A DNA stretch of 5,933 bases from G039029935 sp039029935 (GCA_039029935.1 JBCCFC010000887.1:1-5933); one strand, 5' to 3'. Counted from the first letter of the stretch, positions 1 through 5,773 are shown. Notes: generated from the letters alone by a model not told the origin. Numbers and translations are program-made.

Positions 1-21
1 AATCATCCATAATGGATGATT
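1..21. repeat. 10-bp inverted repeat at window start
   Basis: AATCATCCAT (1-10) and ATGGATGATT (12-21) are exact reverse complements around a single central A. As RNA it would fold as an 8-bp stem with a 5-base loop. No U-tract follows, so it is not a convincing intrinsic terminator. It could be an operator, the terminator of an upstream gene that lies outside the window, or an interspersed repeat. It may extend beyond the left edge. Confidence 0.6.
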
Positions 22-31
22 TGTATATTGT

Positions 32-43
32 GATAATATTATC
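32..43. repeat. perfect 12-bp palindrome GATAATATTATC
   Basis: GATAATATTATC is its own reverse complement. ATTG (27-30) and CAAT (46-49) flank it and are complementary but offset by one base. It lies in the non-coding leader about 115 bases upstream of the inferred -35 box of the ATPase gene. A role as a protein-binding site is possible but not shown; AT-rich palindromes of this size also arise by chance. Confidence 0.4.
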
Positions 44-95
44 GTCAATCCACCTGCGTATCCACACCCAATCAAGCTGTGTCAGAAATAAACAT

Positions 96-105
96 GTAAA
101 TTTAC
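96..105. repeat. perfect 10-bp palindrome GTAAATTTAC
   Basis: GTAAATTTAC is self-complementary, and ACA (92-94) and TGT (106-108) flank it with a one-base offset. It sits in the leader upstream of the ATPase promoter. It is a possible operator half-site pair, with low certainty. Confidence 0.35.
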
Positions 106-136
106 TGTAAAAACTTTGCGTTTGTACTGAATTCAG

Positions 137-159
137 AGAGACTGCTGCACATTGTCTCT
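137..159. promoter_or_regulatory. dyad AGAGAC-N11-GTCTCT touching the -35 box
   Basis: AGAGAC (137-142) and GTCTCT (154-159) are exact reverse complements separated by 11 bases. The right half ends on the first base of the inferred -35 hexamer (159-164). A dyad with this spacing and position is what a dimeric transcription factor site beside a promoter would look like. The assignment is inferred from geometry only. Confidence 0.35.
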
Positions 160-187
160 TGATTTAATTGATAGAGTCGCATAGAAT
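159..187 (+). promoter_or_regulatory. sigma70-like promoter of the MinD/ParA-like gene
   Basis: The -35 is TTGATT (159-164, 4 of 6 consensus bases) and the -10 is TAGAAT (182-187, 5 of 6), with a 17-base spacer. Transcription would begin near 194, giving a leader of roughly 28 bases before the ATG at 222. An AGGGAGA Shine-Dalgarno (208-214) lies within that leader. Confidence 0.55.
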
Positions 188-207
188 TAGATAAAAAAGT
201 TAATGTC

Positions 208-214
208 AGGGAGA
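208..214 (+). promoter_or_regulatory. strong ribosome binding site for the 222 start
   Basis: AGGGAGA lies 7 bases before the ATG at 222. It fixes that start in preference to the ATG at 203, which is in another frame, lies upstream of this site and opens only a 60-codon shadow frame. Confidence 0.75.
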
Positions 215-221
215 TCATTAT

Positions 222-989
222 ATGTCCGAGCAAAAAATTATATCAATTCACTCTTTCCGTGGTGGAACGGGAAAGTCCAATACAACTGCGAACCTCGCCA
301 CACTAATCGCACAGGCCGGATATTCTGTCGGCGTCATCGATACAGATATCCAGTCCCCTGGTATCCACGTACTCTTTGGCCTTGAAGAAGATGATATGCG
401 TTATTCTCTGAATGACTATCTGTGGAATAACTGTGAAATTTACCAAGCCGCCTACGATGTCACCGCCAATGTTGGTGTTCCTATCGAAGGGCAGATTTTT
501 TTGATTCCATCGAGCATCAAAACAGGTGAAATTGCCCGTGTATTGCGTGAGGGTTATGACGTTGGGCTGTTGAATGATGGCTTCCAAGATTTGCTTGAGC
601 ATCTGGATTTGGATGTGTTGTTGGTCGATACGCATCCGGGTTTGAATGAAGAAACCTTGCTGTCGATTGCCATCTCTGACGCACTCATCATTATTATGCG
701 TCCCGACAATCAAGACTACCAAGGAACGGGTGTCACAGTTGAGGTTGCACGTAAATTGGATGTCCCCAACCTATTCTTGGCAATCAACAAAGTACCGCAG
801 AGCATTGACTTTAACAGCCTGATTGCCAATGTCGAGCAGGTCTATGATGCTGATGTCGGTGTCCTCATTCCACACTCGGATGAACTGATGGTGCTTGCCA
901 GTGAAGGCGTCTTTGCGGCCCGCTATCCTGACAATCCTATCTCGGCTGATTTACGCAATTTTGCGGAACAACTCATGGCCCTAGACTAG
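222..989 (+). CDS. MinD/ParA-family P-loop ATPase (255 aa)
   Basis: This is a cytoplasmic ATPase of the deviant-Walker-A (SIMIBI) class, whose members dimerise on ATP to position partners on DNA, membranes or receptor arrays. Visible motifs are the P-loop RGGTGKSN (residues 13-20), switch I IDTDIQSPG (39-47) with D40 and D42, the Walker B/switch II segment LLVDTHPGL (133-141), and the base-recognition motif INKVP (188-192). The usual signature lysine of KGGxGKT/S is arginine here (R13). The length is normal for a stand-alone MinD/ParA protein. The C-terminus (about 241-255) is not a basic amphipathic helix, so direct MinD-type membrane binding looks unlikely. There is no ParB, MinC or MinE gene nearby, which argues against plasmid partition or septum placement. 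The small DUF2283 gene follows after 9 bases and is probably co-transcribed. The family call is firm; the role is unknown. My inference is that it serves a signalling or positioning partner, possibly the receptor at the end of the window. Confidence 0.9.
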   Translation: MSEQKIISIHSFRGGTGKSNTTANLATLIAQAGYSVGVIDTDIQSPGIHVLFGLEEDDMRYSLNDYLWNNCEIYQAAYDVTANVGVPIEGQIFLIPSSIKTGEIARVLREGYDVGLLNDGFQDLLEHLDLDVLLVDTHPGLNEETLLSIAISDALIIIMRPDNQDYQGTGVTVEVARKLDVPNLFLAINKVPQSIDFNSLIANVEQVYDADVGVLIPHSDELMVLASEGVFAARYPDNPISADLRNFAEQLMALD

Positions 990-998
990 CTCACTGTG

Positions 999-1226
999 AT
1001 GAACAAACCAATATTTAATTATGATGAGTTAAGTGACACGCTTTATGTATCATTTTTTCCGGGCGAAAAAGCGACAGGCATCGAGTTAAGCGATAATATT
1101 TTATTGCGGATTAATAAGAGAAATCGTTATGCAGTTGGGTTATCACTCTTTAATTACTCAATTTTGGCGCAACGAACAGAAATCGGATTACGGAGCATTC
1201 CATTAACAGGGATCAAAGAAACTTAG
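999..1226 (+). CDS. DUF2283-like small protein (75 aa)
   Basis: The protein fits the DUF2283 pattern: an N-terminal YDELSDTLYVSF (residues 8-19) followed by a beta-rich stretch with ELSDNILLRIN (29-39) and VGLSLFNYS (46-54). DUF2283 proteins are small beta-sheet proteins of unknown biochemical function. Some lie beside DUF4258 genes in arrangements suspected to be toxin-antitoxin pairs, but no DUF4258-like gene is visible here. The start is uncertain by one codon: a GTG at 996 sits directly before the ATG at 999 in the same frame, and I chose the ATG. No Shine-Dalgarno is evident, and the 9-base gap after the ATPase stop suggests translational coupling. Base composition is AT-richer than the ATPase gene (about 33-42% GC in the 60-base lines I counted). 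Its last 4 bases overlap the end of a convergent minus-strand ORF. Confidence 0.75.
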   Translation: MNKPIFNYDELSDTLYVSFFPGEKATGIELSDNILLRINKRNRYAVGLSLFNYSILAQRTEIGLRSIPLTGIKET

Positions 1227-1384
1227 GCAGCTAGTGCTTGATATTCTACATACTGCACCTGTGAAGGATGTTTTTTCAATTTCTGCTTATACACCTTCGT
1301 TGTCGGTAGTTCAGCCCATTGCGACGATTCAAAATACGGTTCTTTTACACGCAGCCTAAAAATAATCGAATAGTTTTGTTTCAT
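1223..1384 (-). CDS. possible small protein, 53 aa, unrecognised
   Basis: An intact minus-strand reading frame runs from ATG (complement of 1382-1384) to TAA (complement of 1223-1225). It encodes 53 residues starting MKQNYSIIFRLRVKEPYF and ending QYVEYQALAA. The composition looks protein-like, with a hydrophobic beta-type start and a lysine-rich middle (KVYKQKLKKHPSQ). It fills the only sizeable gap between two plus-strand genes almost exactly, converging on DUF2283 with a 4-base overlap and diverging from the nuclease-like gene. No clear Shine-Dalgarno precedes it; a 7-bp hairpin lies just upstream. I recognise no family. It may be a genuine small gene, a remnant of a longer one, or a chance frame. 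Confidence 0.4.
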   Translation of the reverse strand: MKQNYSIIFRLRVKEPYFESSQWAELPTTKVYKQKLKKHPSQVQYVEYQALAA

Positions 1385-1387
1385 ATG

Positions 1388-1404
1388 ACAGGCAGGATGC
1401 CTGT
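1388..1404. repeat. hairpin ACAGGCA-GGA-TGCCTGT
   Basis: ACAGGCA (1388-1394) and TGCCTGT (1398-1404) are perfect complements around a 3-base loop. The hairpin lies in the 52-base gap between the divergent small ORF and the nuclease-like gene. From memory, GGCAGGATGCC-type palindromes recur as short interspersed repeats in cyanobacterial and some Chloroflexota genomes. It could be such a repeat or a shared operator for the divergent genes. Confidence 0.55.
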
Positions 1405-1436
1405 GTTACTTTCAGGGTAGCTAAATTTAATGGTTT

Positions 1437-2054
1437 ATGGAGAAAATATTAAAAAAAGACAAGAGATATACGTTCTCTGACTATTTTGACCTCAATTATT
1501 CAACCCGCGATATATTGAGAGAGTTAGGGTATGCGTATCATTTTAAAGAACTGACATTACCAAAATCATCTCAGGCAATGTCAGGTGTAGGAAATTTGCG
1601 TCAGACATACACACAAAAGCTACCTTATATTTCGCTGACATCTGAGGCTGCGAAACGTGAATTCTACATTGCGCCATTGTTACTCGAATTGCTGAACTAC
1701 GTCCATCCCGAAATCAATATTGAATACCCAATCAACGCTGGCAAAAATCTAAGCGGGGCGATTGACTACTTATTAACTTTAGAGAACAACGTCGTCATTA
1801 TTGAAGCAAAGAAGGGCGATCTTGAAAAAGGGTTTACGCAACTTGCGGTTGGATTGATTGCGTTAGATAAATATCTCGACACAAATCAAACACACATCTA
1901 TGGTGCGGTGACGCTGGGTGATGTCTGGCGTTTTGGTGTGCTAGATCGAGAAATGCAAACACTCACCAAAGATATGAATGCCTATGCGTTACTTCCGAAT
2001 GTTCACGAAATTCTCGCCATTCTGATTGGCACACTAGAGCACCAAATATCCTAA
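1437..2054 (+). CDS. PD-(D/E)XK nuclease-like protein (205 aa)
   Basis: The middle of the protein carries what looks like a PD-(D/E)XK core: E75 in an N-terminal helix (AAKREFYIAPLLLELL), D110 in SGAIDYLLT, then a hydrophobic strand leading to E123-x-K125 in NVVIIEAKKGDLEKG, and Q135 in the following helix (FTQLAVGL). This order matches the fold of restriction-enzyme-like and repair nucleases, in which the acidic residues and lysine coordinate metal and position water. Residues 1-60 have no recognised domain. Many proteins of this type in cyanobacteria and Chloroflexota are annotated only as hypothetical, and the target is unknown. The ATG at 1437 is the first start in frame after an in-frame stop at 1428; its ribosome site is weak. 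The gene is AT-rich, as low as about 25% GC in its first full line. No methyltransferase or other restriction partner is visible. The family call is moderately sure; nuclease activity is inference. Confidence 0.65.
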   Translation: MEKILKKDKRYTFSDYFDLNYSTRDILRELGYAYHFKELTLPKSSQAMSGVGNLRQTYTQKLPYISLTSEAAKREFYIAPLLLELLNYVHPEINIEYPINAGKNLSGAIDYLLTLENNVVIIEAKKGDLEKGFTQLAVGLIALDKYLDTNQTHIYGAVTLGDVWRFGVLDREMQTLTKDMNAYALLPNVHEILAILIGTLEHQIS

Positions 2055-2181
2055 AATTTTGTCTTAACCTGTCCGCCTATCGCCAGTTTGACATTACTTT
2101 TTACATTCGTTTCACGCTTGAATGAGAATAGAATATAACATGATAAATAGTCAATGATTGAAGTATACAAAGGAAACCATT
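2055..2181 (+). promoter_or_regulatory. intergenic region with probable operon promoter (2111-2139)
   Basis: Within this gap TTCACG (2111-2116, 4 of 6 to TTGACA) and TATAAC (2134-2139, 5 of 6 to TATAAT) are spaced by 17 bases and would start transcription near 2146. A perfect TTGACA occurs at 2088-2093 but has no -10 at 16-18 bases. I see no riboswitch-like conserved core and no intrinsic terminator for the upstream nuclease-like gene. Confidence 0.35.
2169..2176 (+). promoter_or_regulatory. ribosome binding site selecting a TTG start at 2182
   Basis: AAAGGAAA lies directly upstream of a TTG at 2182 with 5-7 bases of spacing. The longer frame beginning with TTG at 2158 has no such site and would add charged residues (KYTKET) before the signal peptide. 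An ATG at 2200 is a less likely alternative. Confidence 0.6.
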
Positions 2182-3099
2182 TTGAAACTCACACATAAAC
2201 ACATGGTCTTATTCTGTAGCTGCGTTGTGCTGGTTCTTTTGATGAGTGCCTGTACAATCCAGCCCATCACTGCGGATATAGAGATGGCGACGAGTGATGG
2301 TGCAGATTCTGTGACATCCACGTCAATCGAATTGATGACACCAGATGGCGCACAGACATTTACACTGGAAAATTTGCAAGCCCAGCTAGAAATTGCAACC
2401 ATCACGGTTGAGACGCCAGCACATAAAAAGAATAAAACTTTTGAAGGCTTCTGGCTATCGGATATATTGGCTCTGACAGGCATGACGAAAGAGGACCTCG
2501 CGGGTGGAGACGAGGACTATATCCTTTTTGAGGCATTAGATGGTTATCAGGTTCGGCTCAATGTGAATCAGTTGGCAGACGCACAGCCGCAGGGACTGTT
2601 GGCCTATGATGACGTTGACACTGCTGATGGCTGGGAATTGGTGAAGCAGGGGCAGCGCGATGTTTCTCCCGGCCCCTTCTATCTTGTTTGGACAACGACG
2701 GATGGGAGCGAGTTAGACTCAAAGAGCCGTCCTTGGCCGTATCAGCTAGCACACATTTCATCGGTGAATTTAGCAGAGTTGTACGATCTTCTCTATCCTG
2801 TCGGCATTGATGAGAGCGATCCCATTTTTCAAGGATTCACCCTTTTTGAGGTGCATTGTGTCAAATGTCATGGGTTTAATTTGCAGGGTGGTAAAGTCGG
2901 ACCAGAGTTGAATATTCCCCAAAATGTCACCGAATATCGTGATCGCGAAACGCTGATTGGGTTTATCAAAAACTCCTCAAATTATCGTTTGGGCAGTGCA
3001 ATGCCTGTGTTTGACGGCATCTTGGCCGATGAAGAAATCGATTTACTGTTGACATACATCGAGTGGATGGGTGACAACAAAATAGAGCCATATCAATAG
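2182..3099 (+). CDS. lipoprotein: sulfite-oxidase-like domain plus cytochrome c
   Basis: An N-terminal signal peptide ends in LLMSAC with the lipid-bearing cysteine at residue 24, so the protein is an exported, membrane-anchored lipoprotein. Residues about 45-195 resemble the molybdopterin-binding fold of sulfite oxidase/YedY proteins (FEGFWLSDILALTG, ALDGYQVRLNVNQL, PWPYQLAHISSVNL). There is no cysteine between residues 24 and 226, so the usual molybdenum-ligating cysteine is missing. The C-terminal part is a class I cytochrome c with CVKCH (226-230) for covalent haem attachment and GSAMP with M274 as the probable sixth ligand. It is likely an extracytoplasmic electron carrier or redox/ligand sensor. 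The gene begins a three-gene operon; the next ATG is 7 bases after its stop. Haem binding is well supported; the N-terminal domain call is tentative. The length is 305 residues from the TTG start. Confidence 0.8.
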   Translation: MKLTHKHMVLFCSCVVLVLLMSACTIQPITADIEMATSDGADSVTSTSIELMTPDGAQTFTLENLQAQLEIATITVETPAHKKNKTFEGFWLSDILALTGMTKEDLAGGDEDYILFEALDGYQVRLNVNQLADAQPQGLLAYDDVDTADGWELVKQGQRDVSPGPFYLVWTTTDGSELDSKSRPWPYQLAHISSVNLAELYDLLYPVGIDESDPIFQGFTLFEVHCVKCHGFNLQGGKVGPELNIPQNVTEYRDRETLIGFIKNSSNYRLGSAMPVFDGILADEEIDLLLTYIEWMGDNKIEPYQ

Positions 3100-3106
3100 G
3101 ACAACT

Positions 3107-4156
3107 ATGCGTATCAATCGTATTTATCTTATTTCCTGTTTTTGTTTAATTTTATCCCTTGTCGCAGGATGTGCTGGTGGAACTGAACCCACAACAACGC
3201 CGACAGGTCCATTGACGGAGGTGACACTGCAACTGAACTGGATTCACTCGCCCCAATTTGGTGGATTTTACATGGCCCATGAGTTGGGCTATTACGCTGA
3301 AGAGGGCATTGAGGTGATCTTTCAGGAGGGTGGCTTTGTCGTTGATTTTCAGGAAGTTGCCATGATGAAAGCGGGGGAATTGGATTTCGCTGTCATTGGA
3401 ATGCCACAGAAATACAACCTCATTGGCAATGAAGTGGGCGGGAATGATACGATTGCCACTGCTGCCTTTTTCCAGATTGCACCACAGGTATTGCTGACGC
3501 TCAAGGATAGTAACATTCGGAACCCGCGTGAGATGATTGGACGCCGTGTCGCCATCAAGAATAAGGGCTGGCAGAATCGTATTCACGCAACCTTGCTCAA
3601 TGCGGGCGTCGATCCAAGTACCATCGTTGAAGTGGAAGTGGAGAATAACAGCAACGAGGTACTCTATGATGGCACGGTCGACGTGTGGAGCGGATTTGCC
3701 AGTGAAGAAGTGGTTACGGCACAGCTAGACGGCTATGACCTAAATGTCATTTACGTTGCGGATTATGCTGGTGGCGTTGTTGGGTCCTATTCGGGTATGC
3801 TGGTGAGCTATCAACCGCTTTTTGAGCAAGACCCAGAACTCGTGAACGCATTTACCCGTGCCAGTATACGAGGATGGCAATACTTCATTGAGAATCCAGG
3901 GGAAGCCGTTGACATTCTCCAGACATGGGACCCTGAACAGACAAGAGAATATCATGAAGTGGCTTTGCACAAACTGACACCATTGGTAGACACGGGGCAG
4001 GAGCCAATCGGCTGGCTCAATGCTGAACGTTGGGAACGTGAAGTGGGGGAACAACATGATCATGATAACCCCGCATATACGTTGGATGGGCTTCTGACAT
4101 TGCCAGAATATGCAGCATGGTATCGTGAGAATGTTGATCACAGCGAGGAAGATTAG
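3107..4156 (+). CDS. NMT1/THI5-type solute-binding lipoprotein (349 aa)
   Basis: This is a periplasmic-binding-protein-like lipoprotein. The signal peptide ends in the lipobox LVAGC with C22 as the lipid site, followed by a flexible Thr/Pro linker (27-35). The opening of the mature domain, LQLNWIHSPQFGGFYMAHEL (41-60) followed by GYYAEEGIEV (61-70), is typical of the NMT1/THI5/SsuA group, which binds pyrimidine thiamine precursors, riboflavin, sulfonates or nitrate. Later landmarks are MMKAGELDFAVIGMP (86-100), IGRRVAIKNKGW (144-155) and DGTVDVWSGFASEE (188-201). The C-terminal tail is acidic and histidine-containing (HDHDN, DHSEED). No permease or ABC ATPase gene follows, although these normally do. 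Instead the next gene, 21 bases on, is a membrane receptor, so I infer a sensory co-receptor role. The ligand cannot be named from sequence alone. An AGGA overlapping the preceding stop serves as ribosome site. The family call is sure, the role is inferred. Confidence 0.88.
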   Translation: MRINRIYLISCFCLILSLVAGCAGGTEPTTTPTGPLTEVTLQLNWIHSPQFGGFYMAHELGYYAEEGIEVIFQEGGFVVDFQEVAMMKAGELDFAVIGMPQKYNLIGNEVGGNDTIATAAFFQIAPQVLLTLKDSNIRNPREMIGRRVAIKNKGWQNRIHATLLNAGVDPSTIVEVEVENNSNEVLYDGTVDVWSGFASEEVVTAQLDGYDLNVIYVADYAGGVVGSYSGMLVSYQPLFEQDPELVNAFTRASIRGWQYFIENPGEAVDILQTWDPEQTREYHEVALHKLTPLVDTGQEPIGWLNAERWEREVGEQHDHDNPAYTLDGLLTLPEYAAWYRENVDHSEED

Positions 4157-4177
4157 GAGCGCGAGGACAATTAAACC

Positions 4178-5659
4178 ATGACACAAACAGAGTCGACGCA
4201 ACAGGAGAATAAGAACTCTGAACAATCTCAGCAATTGTCAGAAAAACCGCAATCAAGCAATACGATTTCGGAGCGTTTGTTGGGGGCATTTCATCCCAAT
4301 CGTTCCATCCAGATGAGAATCTTGATCACGTCCCTGCTGATTGTTCTCATTGCCGCCGCACCCATTGCGCTAGGTACATTTTGGATTGCGCAAACCAGCT
4401 CTAAAAATCAAGTGATGGATCAATTTGAGTCTGTGGTAGAGGTCAAAAAATCCATCATTGAAAATTGGCTCAATAGTTTACAGTCTACACTCGCCAGTAG
4501 CTTGCCAGAGCCAGATATAGCGAGTTATGCACAGATATTGGTCCAATCTAGTGCAGAGCAACCACTAATCACCAGTCAGGAAGACTTAGATGCAACAAGC
4601 GGTGATACTGAGACAAAACGGCTACTGACGGACCATCTGACTTGGGTACAAAATCAGGCACAATTGTTTGACGAAATTTTTTTGTTAAACTTACAAGGCC
4701 GTGTGGTTGCCTCAACTGATGAGGTCCAAGAGGGTAAAATACATATCAATCTTCCCTATTTCCAACGGGGACGCTCGGAGCCATTTACGAGTACACCATT
4801 CTATGCGCCATCACTGGGGCGGCTATCCATTGTTTCGACTCGTCCGCTCAAGGATGCCAATGGCGATATCTATGGCGTGATCGCAGGTCGTGCAAGTATG
4901 GCAACGTTGAGTGAGACCATGCTCAAATCAGCGGGCTTGGGCGATACGGGTGTCACCTATTTGGTAAGCTCAAATCGCGGCCTATTGACCTCCACCAAAA
5001 ATCGGACAGTGACGGACACCGATTTGCTCTATGTCCGTAGTGATGGTGTCGAAGATACGCTCTATAGTCGTGGTCAAGAGATTGCGCGCAGAAGCGATAC
5101 AATCAACTTTAATGCCGAAGATGTCGCTGGCGCCTATCAGTGGGTTTCCTCGCTACAGGTGGTGATGGTTGCCGAGCAAGAGCGACAGGAAGCGTATAGC
5201 GTCATTGACGTGATTCGCAACATTAGCATTGGCGTCGGCATTGTTGCCATTGCCGCCGCCATTCTCCTCTCACTGGTTCTGAGCCGTCGTCTGTCAGCCC
5301 CGCTCCTGCACTTGGGCAATGCGGCAAGTATGATGGAAGGTGAGAGCTTTAACCGTGAGCAACTTGATGAACTAAACTTGAACGAAATTGGTGAGCGTCG
5401 TGATGAAGTCGGCCAGCTTACACGCGTCTTCCAACGCATGGCCGAGCAGGTCTATGCGCGTGAGCAACGTCTCAAGCAACAGGTCAAGCAGTTGCAGATT
5501 GTGATTGATGAGACGAAGCGCAAGCAACAAGTCGAAGAAATTACGGATAGCGATTTCTTCCAAGACTTAACGCAGAAGGCTGGCTCATTGCGCCAACGAC
5601 GAACACGTTCGACACCGCGAAGAACGCCGAAGGTTGATATTTCAACTGTCATGGAGTAG
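4178..5659 (+). CDS. dCache-HAMP transmembrane receptor without output domain (493 aa)
   Basis: The order is: a cytoplasmic Ser/Gln/Glu-rich tail (1-40); a first membrane helix (about 47-71, ILITSLLIVLIAAAPIALG); a large extracytoplasmic region (72-345) resembling a double Cache ligand sensor (IFLLNLQGRVVASTDE at 167-182, GDIYGVIAGRASM at 229-241, GDTGVTYLVSSNRGLLTS at 255-272); a second helix (about 348-369); a HAMP domain (about 370-425, with RRDEVGQLTRVFQRMAEQV at its end); a coiled coil (about 425-452); a segment EITDSDFFQDLTQKA (454-468); and a basic Arg-rich tail (471-485). HAMP domains pass transmembrane signals to kinases, cyclases or chemotaxis domains, but none follows here. From memory, similar coiled-coil plus FFQDL ends occur in Chloroflexota and cyanobacterial sensors. 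I infer that it recruits a separate effector. The ATG at 4178 follows GAGGA (4163-4167) at a 10-base spacing. It is the last gene of the operon; a giant inverted repeat starts 12 bases after its stop. Confidence 0.85.
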   Translation: MTQTESTQQENKNSEQSQQLSEKPQSSNTISERLLGAFHPNRSIQMRILITSLLIVLIAAAPIALGTFWIAQTSSKNQVMDQFESVVEVKKSIIENWLNSLQSTLASSLPEPDIASYAQILVQSSAEQPLITSQEDLDATSGDTETKRLLTDHLTWVQNQAQLFDEIFLLNLQGRVVASTDEVQEGKIHINLPYFQRGRSEPFTSTPFYAPSLGRLSIVSTRPLKDANGDIYGVIAGRASMATLSETMLKSAGLGDTGVTYLVSSNRGLLTSTKNRTVTDTDLLYVRSDGVEDTLYSRGQEIARRSDTINFNAEDVAGAYQWVSSLQVVMVAEQERQEAYSVIDVIRNISIGVGIVAIAAAILLSLVLSRRLSAPLLHLGNAASMMEGESFNREQLDELNLNEIGERRDEVGQLTRVFQRMAEQVYAREQRLKQQVKQLQIVIDETKRKQQVEEITDSDFFQDLTQKAGSLRQRRTRSTPRRTPKVDISTVME

Positions 5660-5679
5660 GCTGGTGTGTCAGTAGGTCG

Positions 5680-5773
5680 GTAGGTCAGTATTTGGTGTAG
5701 CGGTCACTGATTACTGACTACTGACCTGCCGACCTACCAACCTACCAATACACTGGCACACCAAATGACCTAC
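5680..5773. repeat. secondary inverted repeat inside the left arm
   Basis: GTAGGTCA (5680-5687) plus TTTGGTGT (5691-5698) is complementary to ACACCAAATGACCTAC (5758-5773) apart from a 3-base insertion (GTA, 5688-5690). Between them, GGTCA (5702-5706) and TGACC (5722-5726) can also pair. Each arm can therefore fold on its own, and the same arrangement is mirrored in the right arm. Confidence 0.6.
5705..5749. repeat. degenerate heptamer/octamer tandem repeat in left arm
   Basis: The tract divides into CACTGAT, TACTGAC, TACTGAC, CTGCCGAC, CTACCAAC and CTACCAAT: three 7-base units followed by three related 8-base units. The complementary copy lies at 5856-5900. It resembles in style the short tandemly repeated repetitive (STRR) heptamers known from cyanobacterial genomes. 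Similar GTAGGTC/GGTAGGTC units begin the arm at 5672. Confidence 0.65.

Noticed and set aside
203..385. 60-codon plus-strand frame starting at 203
   Set aside because: It overlaps the start of the ATPase gene in another frame, lacks a ribosome site, and gives an Arg/Tyr-rich translation with no protein-like pattern.
303..722. 139-codon minus-strand frame inside the ATPase gene
   Set aside because: It lies wholly antisense to a gene with clear family motifs and shows no recognisable domain; it is a shadow frame.
2088..2093. perfect TTGACA -35 box
   Set aside because: No acceptable -10 hexamer lies 16-18 bases downstream; TTCACG-N17-TATAAC further on fits better.
2158..2181. upstream TTG start for the cytochrome lipoprotein
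   Set aside because: The TTG at 2182 has an AAAGGAAA site at proper spacing and gives a compact signal peptide, while the TTG at 2158 has neither.
2055..2181. FMN or TPP riboswitch upstream of the binding-protein operon
   Set aside because: The gap is 127 bases and I see none of the conserved core elements of either riboswitch, so the ligand of the binding protein cannot be inferred this way.
3740..4289. minus-strand frames opposite the binding-protein gene and receptor start (164 and 90 codons)
   Set aside because: The Cys/Leu/Pro-rich translations are typical of antisense frames, and the plus-strand genes are well supported.
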